Source: Brachionus manjavacas (lineage: Eukaryota > Rotifera > Eurotatoria > Ploima > Brachionidae). From it: a stretch of 64,000 bases of DNA. The stretch covers positions 558,001-622,000 of the forward strand of contig JAHQIY010000003.1 in the NCBI GenBank assembly GCA_019054805.1, given 5' to 3'. Below the pieces are notes generated by a model. It saw nothing but the letters and a program-made list of their open reading frames with translations, made no database searches and had not been told where the DNA came from. Positions 22,560-34,598 of the stretch are shown here, piece after piece (position 1 is the stretch's first letter; every line of letters begins with the position of its first letter). A program made the position numbers and the translations under genes.

Positions 22560-22790
22560 TAGTTTTCATAGTTTTCTTTCGCTTTTCTTTACAACAAGTC
22601 CCAAGGTTAAACTCTTTAAAAAAGTTAGTATTTACTTTAAAACACTCTGTATTTACACACGGTCAACTTTATGTCGCACTTTCACGTGTTTCGGATTTTG
22701 ACGATATAATAAATTTTACAGAAGGTACCAAGTTTGCTCGAAATTTTGTTTACCATGACGTAAATAATTTTTTATTTATGTTTTTATAAA
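22560..22790 (+). pseudogene. Helitron (Pif1-type helicase) C-terminal remnant
   Basis: An open stretch reads VFTHGQLYVALSRVSDFDDI followed by NFTEGTKFARNFVYHD. HGQLYVALSRV is the motif VI signature of the Pif1-family helicase that forms the end of Helitron Rep/helicase proteins. Upstream a KSQGQTLKK-like region is partly recognisable (QQVPRLNSLKKL). Only the last ~60 residues are present. A second copy lies at 24620-24850. Confidence 0.75.
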
Positions 22791-23429
22791 ATTTAGATTT
22801 TTTTTTTTTTATTTTAATATTATTAAAATTAAAATTAGATTAAAAAATGAAGTTAAAGATAAATTTTGTTATCTTTCAAATCGTTTACAATTAAGAGGGT
22901 TTCTTGTTCTAATTAAATTAACATTTTTTTAAATTGCAAAAATTTTAAAAATATTTTACTTACGATGTGGAATTTTTTGAAGAGTTTTAGTGAATTTTAT
23001 ACATGTTTAAACAAAAAATATCATTGTTTTTTCTAGTTTTAAAAAATTAGCCCAAAAGCCAATATGTAACTTTTGACTTTTTTATAAAATTTTACTTGAT
23101 AGTTAGCCTTAATCATTTAGGTTTTGAGTTCGCTTCAATTCAGCTTAGAGGAACAAGCTTTTTTCCTAATATTCTTTGCAAAAAAATAAAGCAAATTTGC
23201 TTAATTCAAACTTTTAATATTTTTTTTTAATTTGTCTTTCAGGTATTATTTTACTGAAAAAAAATTAAATTTTAAAGACAAAAATTTAATCAAATCCAGA
23301 AATTCTTGCAAAATAAATTAAATCATTTTTTATATAACTACAAAATTCAAATAATTTAAATTTTTTTATTAAGCTAGAAAGAACATTTACGAAAAAAATC
23401 TGGGAAGAGTTTTGTAAAAAGGCCAAAAA

Positions 23430-23566
23430 ATATGCAATGAACCAGAGTATGCGCTCCGCTCTCGGCAATTAGTAACAACAGCCACAAAGATAGCAAATGC
23501 ACTTGTTGAAGAGACAACAGACTTTGCTGCTAATTTGTCGCATCCACATAGGCAGCAAATTCAATA
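23430..23566 (+). other. Coding-like fragment between the SD1 copies (possible captured exon)
   Basis: Between the two SD1 copies the frame reads EYALRSRQLVTTATKIANAL, then VEETTDFAANLSHPHRQQIQ and a stop. The balanced composition, lack of stops and amphipathic helical look differ from the AT-rich DNA around it. A CAG precedes the stretch and a GTAAAT follows it. It may be an exon piece of a host helical-bundle protein carried in by a Helitron or rearrangement. I do not recognise the parent gene. Confidence 0.4.
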
Positions 23567-24398
23567 AGGTAAATGATGAGTAGGGGAAATATTTTTTTGG
23601 AGCGTTTGGTCCGATCAGGGCCAAACGCATCAATGATATCCCAAAGAGAAATAAAACTAATAGTGAATACTCTCTCTTATTTGCCGATGATCTAGTGACT
23701 TTTTTTATTTATAAAAAAAAGGGTAATCTAGAAAATAAGATAAACAAATATCTAAAAGAACTAGAAAGAAGGCTCTGCTAGTGGAAAATGAAAATATCAC
23801 TAGAAAAGTCTTGCTTTATGGTATTTTCTAAGTATAGTAGGGAAAAATCAAATCTAAACTTAGAGATATATGGGAACAAACTCGAACGTTAAAAAAATGT
23901 AAAATTTCTAGGCATTAAGTTTGACCCAAAATTAACCTTCAACTCTATGGTTGAGGATATAAAAAAACGCTGCAACTCAAGATTAAATTTAATTAAAATT
24001 TTGCCAAACAAAAAATGGGGCTTAAATACTTAGACTTAGGTAATCTCAACAAATCATTAATAGGCTCGATTTTAGAATATTCATTTCCCTGTCTAATTTT
24101 TTCAGAATAAAGCATTAAAATAATTCAGGCTTTTCAAAACTCAGCAGTTCGATTTATTCTTAAACTAAAATATGATACACCCTTCAACATACTACATAAT
24201 GAGGCCTTCGATAAACAAAAGGTATTAAAAGTCTCTAATCAACTTTTGAGTTGTCTGAGAGATATATTGGAGTAGGACTGAGACATTATGTTCCATTTGT
24301 AACCAGTTCCATTTTAAAGTCAAAAATTAGAAATTCAGATAAAACTTAAGTTTTGAATCTCGTGTGATATCGTTACATCGCTTGTTCAAGAAACACAT

Positions 24399-24571
24399 TA
24401 TTTAGCACGCATTTTACTTTATTTTACATTTTGGTTTTCACGCTATATTTAATGTTATTTTTAGATGTTTGCAATAAAGTTACACTTGTAGGTTTGGCAA
24501 GTTGTTTGTAAAACACAACAACTTGAAGCATGTTGGCGTGAAAGCAAGTGGAAATTTAAACGAAATAACAA
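24399..24571 (+). repeat. 170-bp repeat, copy 3 of 3
   Basis: Lies inside SD1 copy 2 and is the duplicate of the copy at 22341-22513. Confidence 0.8.
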
Positions 24572-24619
24572 ACAACTAAAAAGAGATGGATTTTCTAGTA
24601 TCTTCATTTTTTTAGAACT

Positions 24620-24850
24620 TAGTTTTCATAGTTTTCTTTCGCTTTTCTTTACAACAAGTCCCAAGGTTAAACTCTTTAAAAAAGTTAGTATTTACTTTAA
24701 AACACTCTGTATTTACACACGGTCAACTTTATGTCGCACTTTCACGTGTTTCGGATTTTGACGATATAATAAATTTTACAGAAGGTACCAAGTTTGCTCG
24801 AAATTTTGTTTACCATGACGTAAATAATTTTTTATTTATGTTTTTATAAA
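24620..24850 (+). pseudogene. Helitron helicase remnant, duplicate copy
   Basis: Copy of 22560-22790 inside SD1 copy 2, with the same THGQLYVALSRV signature. Confidence 0.75.
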
Positions 24851-25984
24851 ATTTAGATTTTTTTTTTTTTATTTTAATATTATTAAAATTAAAATTAGAT
24901 TAAAAAATGAAGTTAAAGATAAATTTTGTTATCTTTCAAATCGTTTACAATTAAGAGGGTTTCTTGTTCTAATTAAATTAACATTTTTTTAAATTGCAAA
25001 AATTTTAAAAATATTTTACTTACGATGTGGAATTTTTTGAAGAGTTTTAGTGAATTTTATACATGTTTAAACAAAAAATATCATTGTTTTTTCTAGTTTT
25101 AAAAAAAATTAGCCCAAAAGCCAATATGTAACTTTTGACTTTTTTATAAAATTTTACTTGATAGTTAGCCTTAATCATTTAGGTTTTGAGTTCGCTTCAA
25201 TTCAGCTTAGAGGAACAAGCTTTTTTCCTAATATTCTTTGCAAAAAAATAAAGCAAATTTGCTTAATTCAAACTTTTTAATATTTTTTTTAATTTGTCTT
25301 TCAGGTATTATTTTACTGAAAAAAAATTAAATTTTAAAGACAAAAATTTAATCAAATCCAGAAATTCTTGCAAAATAAATTAAATCATTTTTTATATAAC
25401 TACAAAATTCGAAACCCCGAGGTCGCAAATGAACGGAGCTCTGCTAGGAGGTCAAAGTCAGCCGGTCAATCAACATGCCTTTGGCTTAGCCCATCATTGA
25501 CCATATGACCATCACTTAAACTATGTGGGCACTTTTATCCTGAATTGAGCGAGCAAAACGTGCATAATGTCAAAGCTTGATACAAAAATTTGGTCTTTAA
25601 AAGAAAAAAATAACACTTTTAAAAAAACCTAAATGAAATTAATGTATTGTCTTTGGAATTTTTTGGAATTCACATTTTTTAATGCGTGTTTAAAGGAGAC
25701 TTTCAATAATTTATTATTAATAATCATAATTTCTATTCTAAATTTTGTTAATATTTTTTATGATAGTCATTTATTCAAACTCATCATTATCAAATCGCTA
25801 ATTTAAATTTTATTGAGCAGTATTTTTGATATTATTTTGTTTTTTGCTTTTAAAACATTTTAATATTTTTTTATTGCACGTCATTGCAAAAATTGATGGT
25901 TTTCTTCTCTAAGTGACCGAAAAATTAAAACACGTTCCGCATCTTTTTTTTTCACATGGATTGACAATGAACTTTTAAATAAAA

Positions 25985-26560
25985 ATTAATATGCAAAAAA
26001 ATTGTCCTTTTGTGTACTTTTGTTATGAAAACTATTTACCCTAGCAAAAAAAGTGTCCTTTTGTGTACTTTTGTTATGAAAACAATTTTCATTAGCAAAA
26101 AAAGTGTCCTTTTGTGTCCTTTTGTGTACTTTTGTTATGAAAACAATTTTCATTAGCAAAAAAAGTGTCCTTTTGTGTCCTTTTGTGTACTTTTGTTATG
26201 AAAACTATTTACCCTAGCAAAAAAAGTGTCCTTTTGTGTACTTTTGTTATGAAAACAATTTTCATTAGCAAAAAAAGTGTCCTTTTGTGTCCTTTTGTGT
26301 ACTTTTGTTATGAAAACTATTTACCCTAGCAAAAAAAGTGTCCTTTTGTGTCCTTTTGTGTACTTTTGTTATGAATCCTTTTTTTCCCTAGCAAAAAAAG
26401 TGTCCTTTTGTGTACTTTTGTGTACTTTTGTTATGAAAACAATTTTCATTAGCAAAAAAAGTGTCCTTTTGTGTCCTTTTGTGTACTTTTGTTATGAAAA
26501 CTATTTACCCTAGCAAAAAAAGTGTCCTTTTGTGTACTTTTGTTTACTATTTGTTATAAA
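25985..26560 (+). repeat. Left subterminal tandem repeat array of the KDZ-like element
   Basis: About nine units of the type aaaaaaagtgtccttttgtg, then tacttttgttatgaaaac and a variable ttaccctagc or ttcattagc piece. The gtccttttgt word is present once or twice per unit. The right array at 34870-35540 is the inverted form. Confidence 0.9.
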
Positions 26561-26567
26561 TCCTCTC

Positions 26568-26811
26568 TGGTTCCACCATTTAATGTGGAACCTTTGTGGT
26601 TCCACCATTTAATGTGGAACCTTTGTGGTTCCACCATTTAATGTGGAACCTTTGTGGTTCCACCATTTAATGTGGAACCTTTGTGGTTCCACCATTTAAT
26701 GTGGAACCTTTGTGGTTCCACCATTTTATGTGCAACTTTTGTGGTTCCAACATTTAATGTGGAACCTTTGTGGTTCCATTATTAAATGTTGGAACTTTTG
26801 TGACTCAACCA
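26568..26811 (+). repeat. 29-bp hairpin minisatellite
   Basis: About eight copies of a 29-bp unit, ggttccaccatttaatgtgg then aacctttgt. Each unit is a hairpin (GGTTCCAC with GTGGAACC). The last copies are diverged. It is internal to the KDZ-like element, next to the left array. Confidence 0.9.
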
Positions 26812-26967
26812 GACTTGTGCGTAAGTCAGTAAGTCAAAGTCAAAGTTAAGTCAAGTCATTTGACTTGACTTGACTTTAAAAAAAAATTTCTTAAGTCAAG
26901 TCAAATCTTTGACTTCACCAAAAAATGACTTAAAAATGACTTAAGTTTTTGACTTACGCACAAGTCT
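26811..26967. mobile_element. Small foldback MITE nested in the KDZ-like element
   Basis: The ~157-bp inverted repeat begins AGACTTGTGCGTAAGTC and ends GACTTACGCACAAGTCT. Its interior is rich in aagtcaagtca/tgacttgactt words. It interrupts the 29-bp minisatellite: ctcaacca lies before it and ttcaacca shortly after it, an imperfect 8-bp duplication. The style is like hAT MITEs. Confidence 0.7.
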
Positions 26968-27246
26968 TGATTCAACCATTTAATGTGGAACCCTTTCGCT
27001 TTAAAATAAATCAAGAAACATTGCTGGCATTGCAATTAATGATTTTTCATGAATTTGATTTTTTTAAACAACCCATTTTAGTTATTTTTGTAATTCAACA
27101 TTTAAATCTTGGCATTTTAATCTAGTTACATACATATATATATGTTCTTTTAATATTTTTCTTTTTATATTATCTGTATCAAAAATTAAATAATTAATTT
27201 ATTATAATATTATGACTAATTAAAAGCAAAACTGAATTTTTAATAA

Positions 27247-29092
27247 TTATTTATTGTGTGTTAATTTTTCAATAATTTTGAATGATAAATTTGCTTTATT
27301 AAATTCATTACAAATTAAAAATATAAAAAACTTAAATCGCTCCTTATTCATATGTTTTAATGCATATTTGTAACCTGAGAACCAAAAATTTACTTGTTCT
27401 ACAATTGATGTATTAGCATCCTTTATCTCAACATAATTGTTTGGGTTACATTTTGTTTTGCAGTATTCATTGGCCTTTTTGTGCCCTTTATAATGGAATC
27501 GATCAATAATAATAATTTTTTTTCTTAATTCAACTAATCTTGCTGTTTCTAGTTTAATCTTTTCGCTTGAGTCAATAAATTTTTTTAGATGACAACCGTC
27601 ATCATATCCGATATAAAGAGGTTTCTGTTCAATATTTTCGTAAACATCCATTAAAAAACATGTAGATTGAACAAGTGTTTCTGAGCCAAAAATTTCCCTA
27701 AATCCACATATAATTCCACAGTTGTACACGGCTAAAAACTCACCTACAGTTCTTGATTTTTTTTCACACGGCAAGGCAAATGTTTTTAGTGTTTTGCATG
27801 AATTGTTATATGTATGGACATCTCTTAAAAATGATGTTAAAATCGAATTTGGTATCTGTTTTTCGGTTGCCCAGAAAGGAGATTTATCAGAATAATCTAC
27901 CAAATACATAACTTGATCATTTTTGCTAAGAAAACTATCATATATATTTAAATTTTCTTTGGAAAGTTTTCCTCTACTTGGCTTTATTTGACTTAAACTA
28001 CATTCAAATGTTGTATTTCCGTACTTGAATTTAACTAGCGGATCAATATGTTGATGATCTTCACAAAAATAGCTTTTTCTTTTAGGTGAATTTGGACATC
28101 CAATATCAACATCACCTAATATAATCATTGATTAGAATTTATTAACAATTAAAATTTAAATTTGCTACCGAATTCTAAGTTTTTCATTTTCACTAAAGGA
28201 AACATACATTTTAATCGATTAATCTTATAATTTCCATCGATACTAATTACTTGAGAGCAATTTTGAAACTGACAAGCATTTCTATGAATTGGTCCACCCC
28301 AAATATTACTAAATAAGGAGAATACTGATCTATTGAACTCTTTTAAATTTAAATCCAATTGATTTATATAAAATGCATCAATGTCACTTAAGTTTTCTAA
28401 TTCTATTTTTGATTTCAATAAATTATAATAAAGATAGCATTCGGTTATTCTTTTTTCTTGTAAGAAGATAAAATCTTTATTGTTAGATTTTGACATTGTG
28501 AAAAAAAAAAATTATAGGAATTTGTAAAAGATTTAAATGAAGAATGCTTAAATAAAATATCCGAAGTCAAACTAAGCAAAATTTTTTCATCAAAAATAAT
28601 TTCATTCGAAAAAGAATAATAATTTGATTTCAGAACATCCGAGTAAAAAGTTCGTTTACCGCATTTATCAGTGTAAAAATTTAAATAGTATTTTTTGCCG
28701 CATCTCAGACAAATTTTTATTGTATAGTTGACCTTGCTAGCTCCAAAATCAAAGCTATATAAGACTACATCAAAATAATTAAATACATCCAGATGCTCGA
28801 TGGGACAAAATAGGCAATATTTTAGATCTACTGAAAAATTGTTTAATTTGAATCTGTCTATCACCATATCTAACTCGTTTATATTTTCGAAAAAATTTAA
28901 TGGATAGATTTGAGAACCAAATTTAACCTTTTTTAAATAACTTTCGATGCTTGTTTTTTCAAAATTCTTGCCTGTGAAAATATTTAATATATTAATAATG
29001 ACTGAAATATCCGAACTTTTTAATTTAGATAGAATTCGATGGAACACTAAAAGATCATCAATGCAACAAAATGGTTCCAAAAATGTATCCAT
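27247..29092 (-). CDS. KDZ-type transposase (Kyakuja-Dileera-Zisupton family)
   Basis: Exon 29092-28169, a 53-nt intron (28116-28168, GTAGCA...TTATATTAG) and exon 28115-27247, about 597 codons. The ATG at 28128 lies within the intron and is not a start. The N-terminal part has paired cysteines (KYCLFCPIEH and KICLRCGKKYYLNFY) and the conserved LLSLTSDILFKHSSFKSF stretch. The middle has a CxC-like zinc cluster (RNACQFQNCSQVISIDGNYK, then DIGCPNSPKRKSYFCEDHQ). The C-terminal half has YIGYDDGCHLKKF, DRFHYKGHKKANEYCKTKC and NTSIVEQVNFWFSGY, the acidic and cysteine-histidine motifs of KDZ transposases. One frame break lies at the A run 28501-28510. Upstream exons may be missing. The transposase role is inferred from family motifs. 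Confidence 0.75.
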
Positions 29093-29683
29093 AGTCGATA
29101 TTTTAATAAAGATATTTTCTTAAAAAAAATATGTTAAAATTTTATAATTTTTATTGATATTGAAACAAATTTTCATTTAAAGATTATATGAAAAGTTTTT
29201 ACTTGTCTGCAAAATAATTTTTTTATAAATTTTATTAAATAAAAATAAATAAATATTTAAAAAGCTAAGCTACCAGCTTTTGGACCATGTATCATGGCGA
29301 ATTTATACATTTTTAACATTTTTTATTGATGATTTTATTTGCATGTCTTAATTGTAGTTCAGCATTTAAGTTCTAATGACCATAATTAAAAAAAATTATA
29401 AAATATTTTATAGTTTATTATTTCAAATTTTGTACAAAATCTCGAACATAAGAAATTTTTATCGAAAAAAGTATTGAGGTTTTGATAATTGACTTTTACT
29501 TCGCTTGCAGATTAAATTCTTTTCTTGTAATTTATAATGAAAAATTTAATTTTATGTTCAAATATAGATAAAGTTACATATTAAGATTTTAATTTTCGTC
29601 AATTTAGTTTAATTTACAAATATTTAGATATTAAAAATAATAAAGAAATTACGAACAAAATTAAAAAATAAAGTTTTAAAATT

Positions 29684-32600
29684 TCACAACTCTTTCGGAT
29701 CGATAATTAAGTACTCATCGCTTTTTGATTCCATTGATTTTAATTTTAATTTGGATTTTTTTTTGGTCTTTGTATCAATATTGGAATCTTGATTTGAATT
29801 ATCTTCAGTTATTTTTTTTTTTACTTTTTTTGAATTATTTTCCAAGAAATTTTGAAAGCGATTGATATCTGTTCTTTTGAAAGGGGTTTTTGTGTTGCAG
29901 CTTAGATCTGAATTTTCTTTTGTTTGATCCTTTTATATAAGAATCTTTTTTAATATTAATCTTAAAGAAATGCATGCAAAAGAAGTTTTATAAATTTATT
30001 TGAGAATTTTTAATTCTCTAAAGGTCTTATTCAGTTTGAATTAGACTTTCTATTCAAATCGCATGAACAGACTTCATATTATTTTTTAAATTGAATAGAG
30101 ATTAAAATAAAGGTTATTTAATTAAAATCTTAAAATTTCCATGGATAGTCAATTTTATTTAACTATAAAATAAAAATTTGCTGTTTTTCCTTTTTCAGAA
30201 TTTGATTTTATTTGATCCTGCACCATTATGTACTTGATCAATATTTTTTTTTATTTTCCATGTTCCTATGTTCTTTTTAGTTTTTTTAATCATAAATAAA
30301 AAACTAAACGGGGTCCGGGGCGGAGCCCTGGTTTAGGGATTCGGGTATATTGAAGATTAGAGAAGTATTTGTTTAAAAATTAAACGGGGTCCGTGGCGGA
30401 GCACTGATTAAGGGATTTGTCTATGTTAAAGATTAGAAAAGTTTTTGTTATAATTCAAATTAATTATTTAACTAATAATAAAATGAAATCTTTATATAGT
30501 TATTTAAAAGTCCAGAAAGTTCAAGACATAAATCAGGGTCAAACGATTCTAAAATTAATACAATGTACAAACAGTATAGGGAGGATATTTACTTTTTAAA
30601 TTTTCATTGTATTTCCTAAAATTTATTGATCATCACTAATTTAAGTTTAATTTAATTTAGTTAAAATGTTTAAGTTTTAAGTGTTTATATATTAGAGAAG
30701 AATTACTATAGCTTCAGATACATTTGTCAAAATTTCAAAGTCAAGTCATGGCATTTTTTATCTGTTTTTTTTTTCAAATTAATTGATTTTTTAAAAATAA
30801 TTTTTTTAAAAAAAAATCTTATTTTTAAGTCTTAAAAAAATAATGTTTTGTAAATTAAATGCATATCTTTCTTTTAGTTATTATTATGATTTGATTATTA
30901 TGTTTTTTTTTTTTATTAATAAATTTCTGTAACAAATTTTAGTCAAAACACTTGGTTCTATTTTACGATCCTTTAATTTCACTTTTTTAACTTAGTTGTA
31001 AATTTTAATTTAATTATATTATTAATTTTAATATTTACTAGAAAATCCTTTATGTTTTTAGTGCTTGACATGTTTTTTTTTTATTGCTTGAATCCATTTC
31101 AACATTTTGAGCTAAATTGGTGGTTTTATTTGTCTTTTGTGGAGTTGAAAATAAAATATTTTGTCTATGTTCATTAGCTTTAATTTCATTCCTATCAACA
31201 AAACTTATCTCATTGATAAGCTCTTTTGAGATTTCATGTTCAAAGTTTCCTATTTATTAGTAAATAAAATTTAATATTCAAAAGATTATACTTTTAAAAT
31301 CATTACTATTTGAATTAATCTCTTTTTGAGTTGAGAAGTCTAGAAATTCTTCTGGGATATCAACTCTATCATCAAATTGTTTCTCTGTATTTTTCTTATT
31401 CTTTAAATATGAAAAAGGGTCATCAAAAGTCATTTTTCCTTTAAAAAAATTATTCAAAAATTCCGAAAATAAATTAAAAAACTTTTAGGCGTCGATAAGT
31501 CATTTTCATCGGACATATTGGTTTTTTTGGTCTCGATGCTGGCTTTGTTTACTCCTTTTTAATTTATAGATTTTGATAGTAAAAAATGTGAATATTAACA
31601 AAATCATACTTTGAAAATCATTACCATTTGAATTAATCTCTTTTTGAGTTGAGAAGTCTAGAAATTCTCCTGGGATATCAACTCTATCATCAAATTGTTT
31701 CTCTGTATTTTTCTTATTCTTTAAATATGAAAAAGGGTCATCAAAAGTCATTTTTCCTTTAAAAAAATTATTTCAAAAATTCAGAAAATAAATTAAATAA
31801 CTTTTAGGCGTCGATAAGTCATGTTCTTTGGACATATTTGTTTTTTTGGTCTCGATGCTGGCTTTGTTTACTCCTTTTTAAATTATAGATTTTGATAGTA
31901 AAAAATGTGAATATTTACAAAATCATACTTTGAAAATCATTATTACTTGAATTACTCTCTTTTTGAGTCGAGAAGTCTAGAAATTCTTCTGGGATATCTA
32001 CAATATCATCAAATTGATTCTTTGTATTTTTCTTATTATTTAAAGATATTAATGAGTCATTAAAAGTCGCTTTGTACACTCCTCATAGAATTTAAAAATT
32101 TAGTGTTGTAAAAAATCGATTTAATTAATTTACTAGACATAAAATCAGCAGGGCTTATTCCAATTTTTGCAAGATTCGATATTGCTTGATTATTTTTATT
32201 TAGCTCATGTTGATTTATCTTTGTAAAATACTTATTTGGCTTTGAAAAATTAATATTTTTATTTATTAAGTTCAAAATATAAATAAATTAATTAAAATAT
32301 TTTGATATTATTATTATTATTTTAGGCTCATTTATAAAAATAATATAAAAAATTCAATATAATTTACTTTTTTTAAAATTCCATTTAACTTTTCGTCAGT
32401 CAAAGTGCCAAGTCCCAAATTTTCCAATTCAATTGCCACGGTACAAATGTCGTCTTTTTTATAAGTTTTAGACAAACTTTGATTCAGATCGTTAATTTTG
32501 AAAGTAAGAGACTCATCTGTTGGAAAAAATAAAATTTTTTTTGATAATTCATTAAATTTAATATTATAATTTTTAATGTTCTCAGGCAAAATTATTTTTT

Positions 32601-34598
32601 TCGCCATTCTATCCATTATTTGAAATAAATCAAGGGTATAATCGATATTTTCATATTCAGCAAAGCATAATTTATTTTTATTAAAATAATTAACCAAATT
32701 TACAGCTTTTTTTAGACTTTCTTCACTTATTATATTGAATTTATTATTTTGCTTAGTTATCGATATAATAGCAGATTCCAGTCTTGGATTTATCTTCTGG
32801 ATATTTAAATTCAATTGTTCTATGGCTTCCAATTGTTTTAAAATTGAGTAAGATTTTTTGAAAATATGGATAAACATCGCAATTCTTAATATTTGTGAAG
32901 CAGATTTTCCACACATTGCGCTTTCAATCAAAACTCATTTTAAAAAATCAAATTTTATAATAAGCTTACGCCATAAATAGATCGTAGTTATTTCCAAACT
33001 TTTCAGCGAAGATTTTAAAAGAATCATATATTTTATAGAAATAATGAGTAGCTTTTTCTTCTAGAATATATTGAATAGGAATTTCATTTAGTTTGCTTAT
33101 GATGTACAACAGAACTGTTAAACAATATTTTTCAGGAGGTATTTTAACCATATCCTCTGTCTTGAAATAAATGGGTCTTGGAGCACAAATATGGAAACGT
33201 TGAATTAATCCATCATCTCGTGAATTTTTTCTTGTCGCACAAAATTAATATAATCACTCATGTGTCCTAATTTTTAATTGTTGAATTAATAAAAATTCTA
33301 AAATTTAAATAAATTGAATTTTCCTATAAGAAATTTTAAAATTTATAGTGCACAAAATTTGGAAAAAATAAATCTTTGGTTTGAAAGATGATGGGTTCTT
33401 TAGGTATATAGGTATTATTTTCCGATTTATGTATTATGTTCATTAAATGCTCTTCTTAAATCTTTGGTTTAAAACATAAGTAATAAAATTTAAAAAAAAA
33501 TTTATAATCACCCTTCAAGTACTTTGGGGAACATAAATTCATTAATTTCCAGTTTTGTCTACTCCTTTATTTTCATTTTTTTATTAATATTTTCTTAATT
33601 TTTTTTTAAATTACATTTAGTTTTTTATTCTAAATAGATGAAAAAATATAAAAAAGGTGAAAATAATGGAAAAATAAAAAATACTAAGTTTTTCATGCTT
33701 GCAACAGTAATTTAAAATTATTTTTTATTTTAAAACATCATTTTTTATTTTGAATATGCACTATTTCAATGTTATTTCAACATTGGATACATTAAGCATA
33801 CACTGAATCTCGGTCGATCTATATAAAAGCGATTACTTGTCAGTGTTCTGTCGTAACCATCTGGGCCGGTATACAATTCTAAGTAAACACTTCGGTCATA
33901 TTTACCGTCTCCACCTTTATATAAACCAAACGAACTCATAAAGGTTGAGGACTCGTCAAAAAAGCTGACCATGCAAGGATTTGTTTCCAAGTTTGTTAAT
34001 AAAGCTTCAACTGTACCAGCTAAAAATTTTTATACATCTTATTTCAAATATATTCATTTTAAATTTTACCATTAATTAGATTTGATTTTTTTCTAGGAAT
34101 CTTCTTGTATTCTTCGATTTGATTTAGGCTTTTTTTAATTAGAGACATTGCAGTACTTTTGCCAGTAGAAGGATTTGCTACCAAACATGAATAAAAAACG
34201 CTCTTCTCGCTCAAAGTTGTTAAGGTGGAAACATAAGAATGTTGCATTAAATGTGCAATACCAGTAAAAAGTGGACAAATTAAAAATTCTTTGCATACAG
34301 AATGTCTTGCTCTTTAAAAATAATTATCTTAAATTTTAATTAAGATTTTTAATTTAAAATATTAATGCTAATTCAAAAATCATTCATGAAATATATATAG
34401 AAAATTAAAAATTTAGCTAAGCTTAATTAAAATAATGAATTTTATATTAGATGAAATTGTTTACCCAATTCCATGTAGGTAACTTCCGATTTCTCCATCA
34501 AAAACTGGTTCGAATGGAATTTTATAAAGTTTTTCCTGAACGCGACTGATTTCCAAATTCTTGCAAAAATTTTCAAGGACCAAGTTTTTTTTCGCCAT
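29684..34598 (-). CDS. Multi-exon P-loop ATPase gene (DUF3987-like) of the KDZ-like element
   Basis: Exons on the minus strand chain with matching phase: 34598-34465, 34311-34070, 34019-33791, 33230-32970, 32920-32368 and 32239-32134, then repeated short exons, and a last exon 29929-29684 ending in TGA. A small extra exon near 33505-33564 is possible. The protein has a Walker A motif (VANPSTGKSTAM) in exon 2, a Walker B-like MVSFFDES and DRSVYLELYTGPDGYDR in exon 3, and RDDGLIQRFHICAPRP in exon 4. A helical C-terminal domain (AMCGKSASQILRIAMF) follows. The order resembles DUF3987-type primase/helicase-like ATPases. The tail is polar and ends lysine-rich with a nuclear-signal look (TKTKKKSKLKLKS). 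I infer a DNA-handling partner of the transposase. Exon calls after 32134 are less certain. Confidence 0.6.
30306..30440. repeat. Tandem pair with GC-rich core
   Basis: Two ~77-bp copies of a unit starting aaacggggtccg(g/t)ggcggagc. The GC-rich core is a near palindrome and stands out in very AT-rich DNA. It lies inside a probable intron of the ATPase gene. A related word, gatccgaggccgagccttgg, occurs at about 50248. Confidence 0.7.
31290..32083 (-). repeat. ~310-bp tandem duplication carrying exons of the ATPase gene
   Basis: Two and a half copies with starts near 31293, 31606 and 31916. Each full copy holds a mini-exon (SIETKKTNMSxExDLSTPK) and a second exon (MTFDDPFSYLKNKKNTEK, ending in ...NDF) with conserved GT-AG borders and phase 1. 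The protein tail therefore gains a repeated acidic/polar unit per copy. The third copy is the most diverged. Confidence 0.75.

Larger units (their letters stand above)
21566..23348 (+). repeat. Tandem duplication SD1, copy 1
   Basis: This 1.78-kb stretch (LINE 3' half, 170-bp repeat, Helitron tail and AT-rich DNA) recurs at 23628-25410 with only a few small differences, such as run-length changes. The copies are 2062 bp apart, start to start. Confidence 0.85.
23628..25410 (+). repeat. Tandem duplication SD1, copy 2
   Basis: Second copy of 21566-23348. It begins inside the LINE RT domain (atcaatgatatcccaaagag) and ends at acaaaattc. Its last bases (ttc) are also the first bases of the SD2 unit at 25408. 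Confidence 0.85.

Noticed and set aside
26277..26513. 78-codon repetitive ORF (FVYFCYE-type repeats)
   Set aside because: It is a translation of the subterminal tandem array of the KDZ-like element, not a gene.
25985..26560. CRISPR-like array
   Set aside because: The units are contiguous with variable but related tails, there are no unique spacers, and the genome is eukaryotic.
28128..28128. ATG at 28128 as start of a separate gene
   Set aside because: The ATG lies within a 53-nt intron with good borders; the coding sequence continues from the upstream exon in matching phase.
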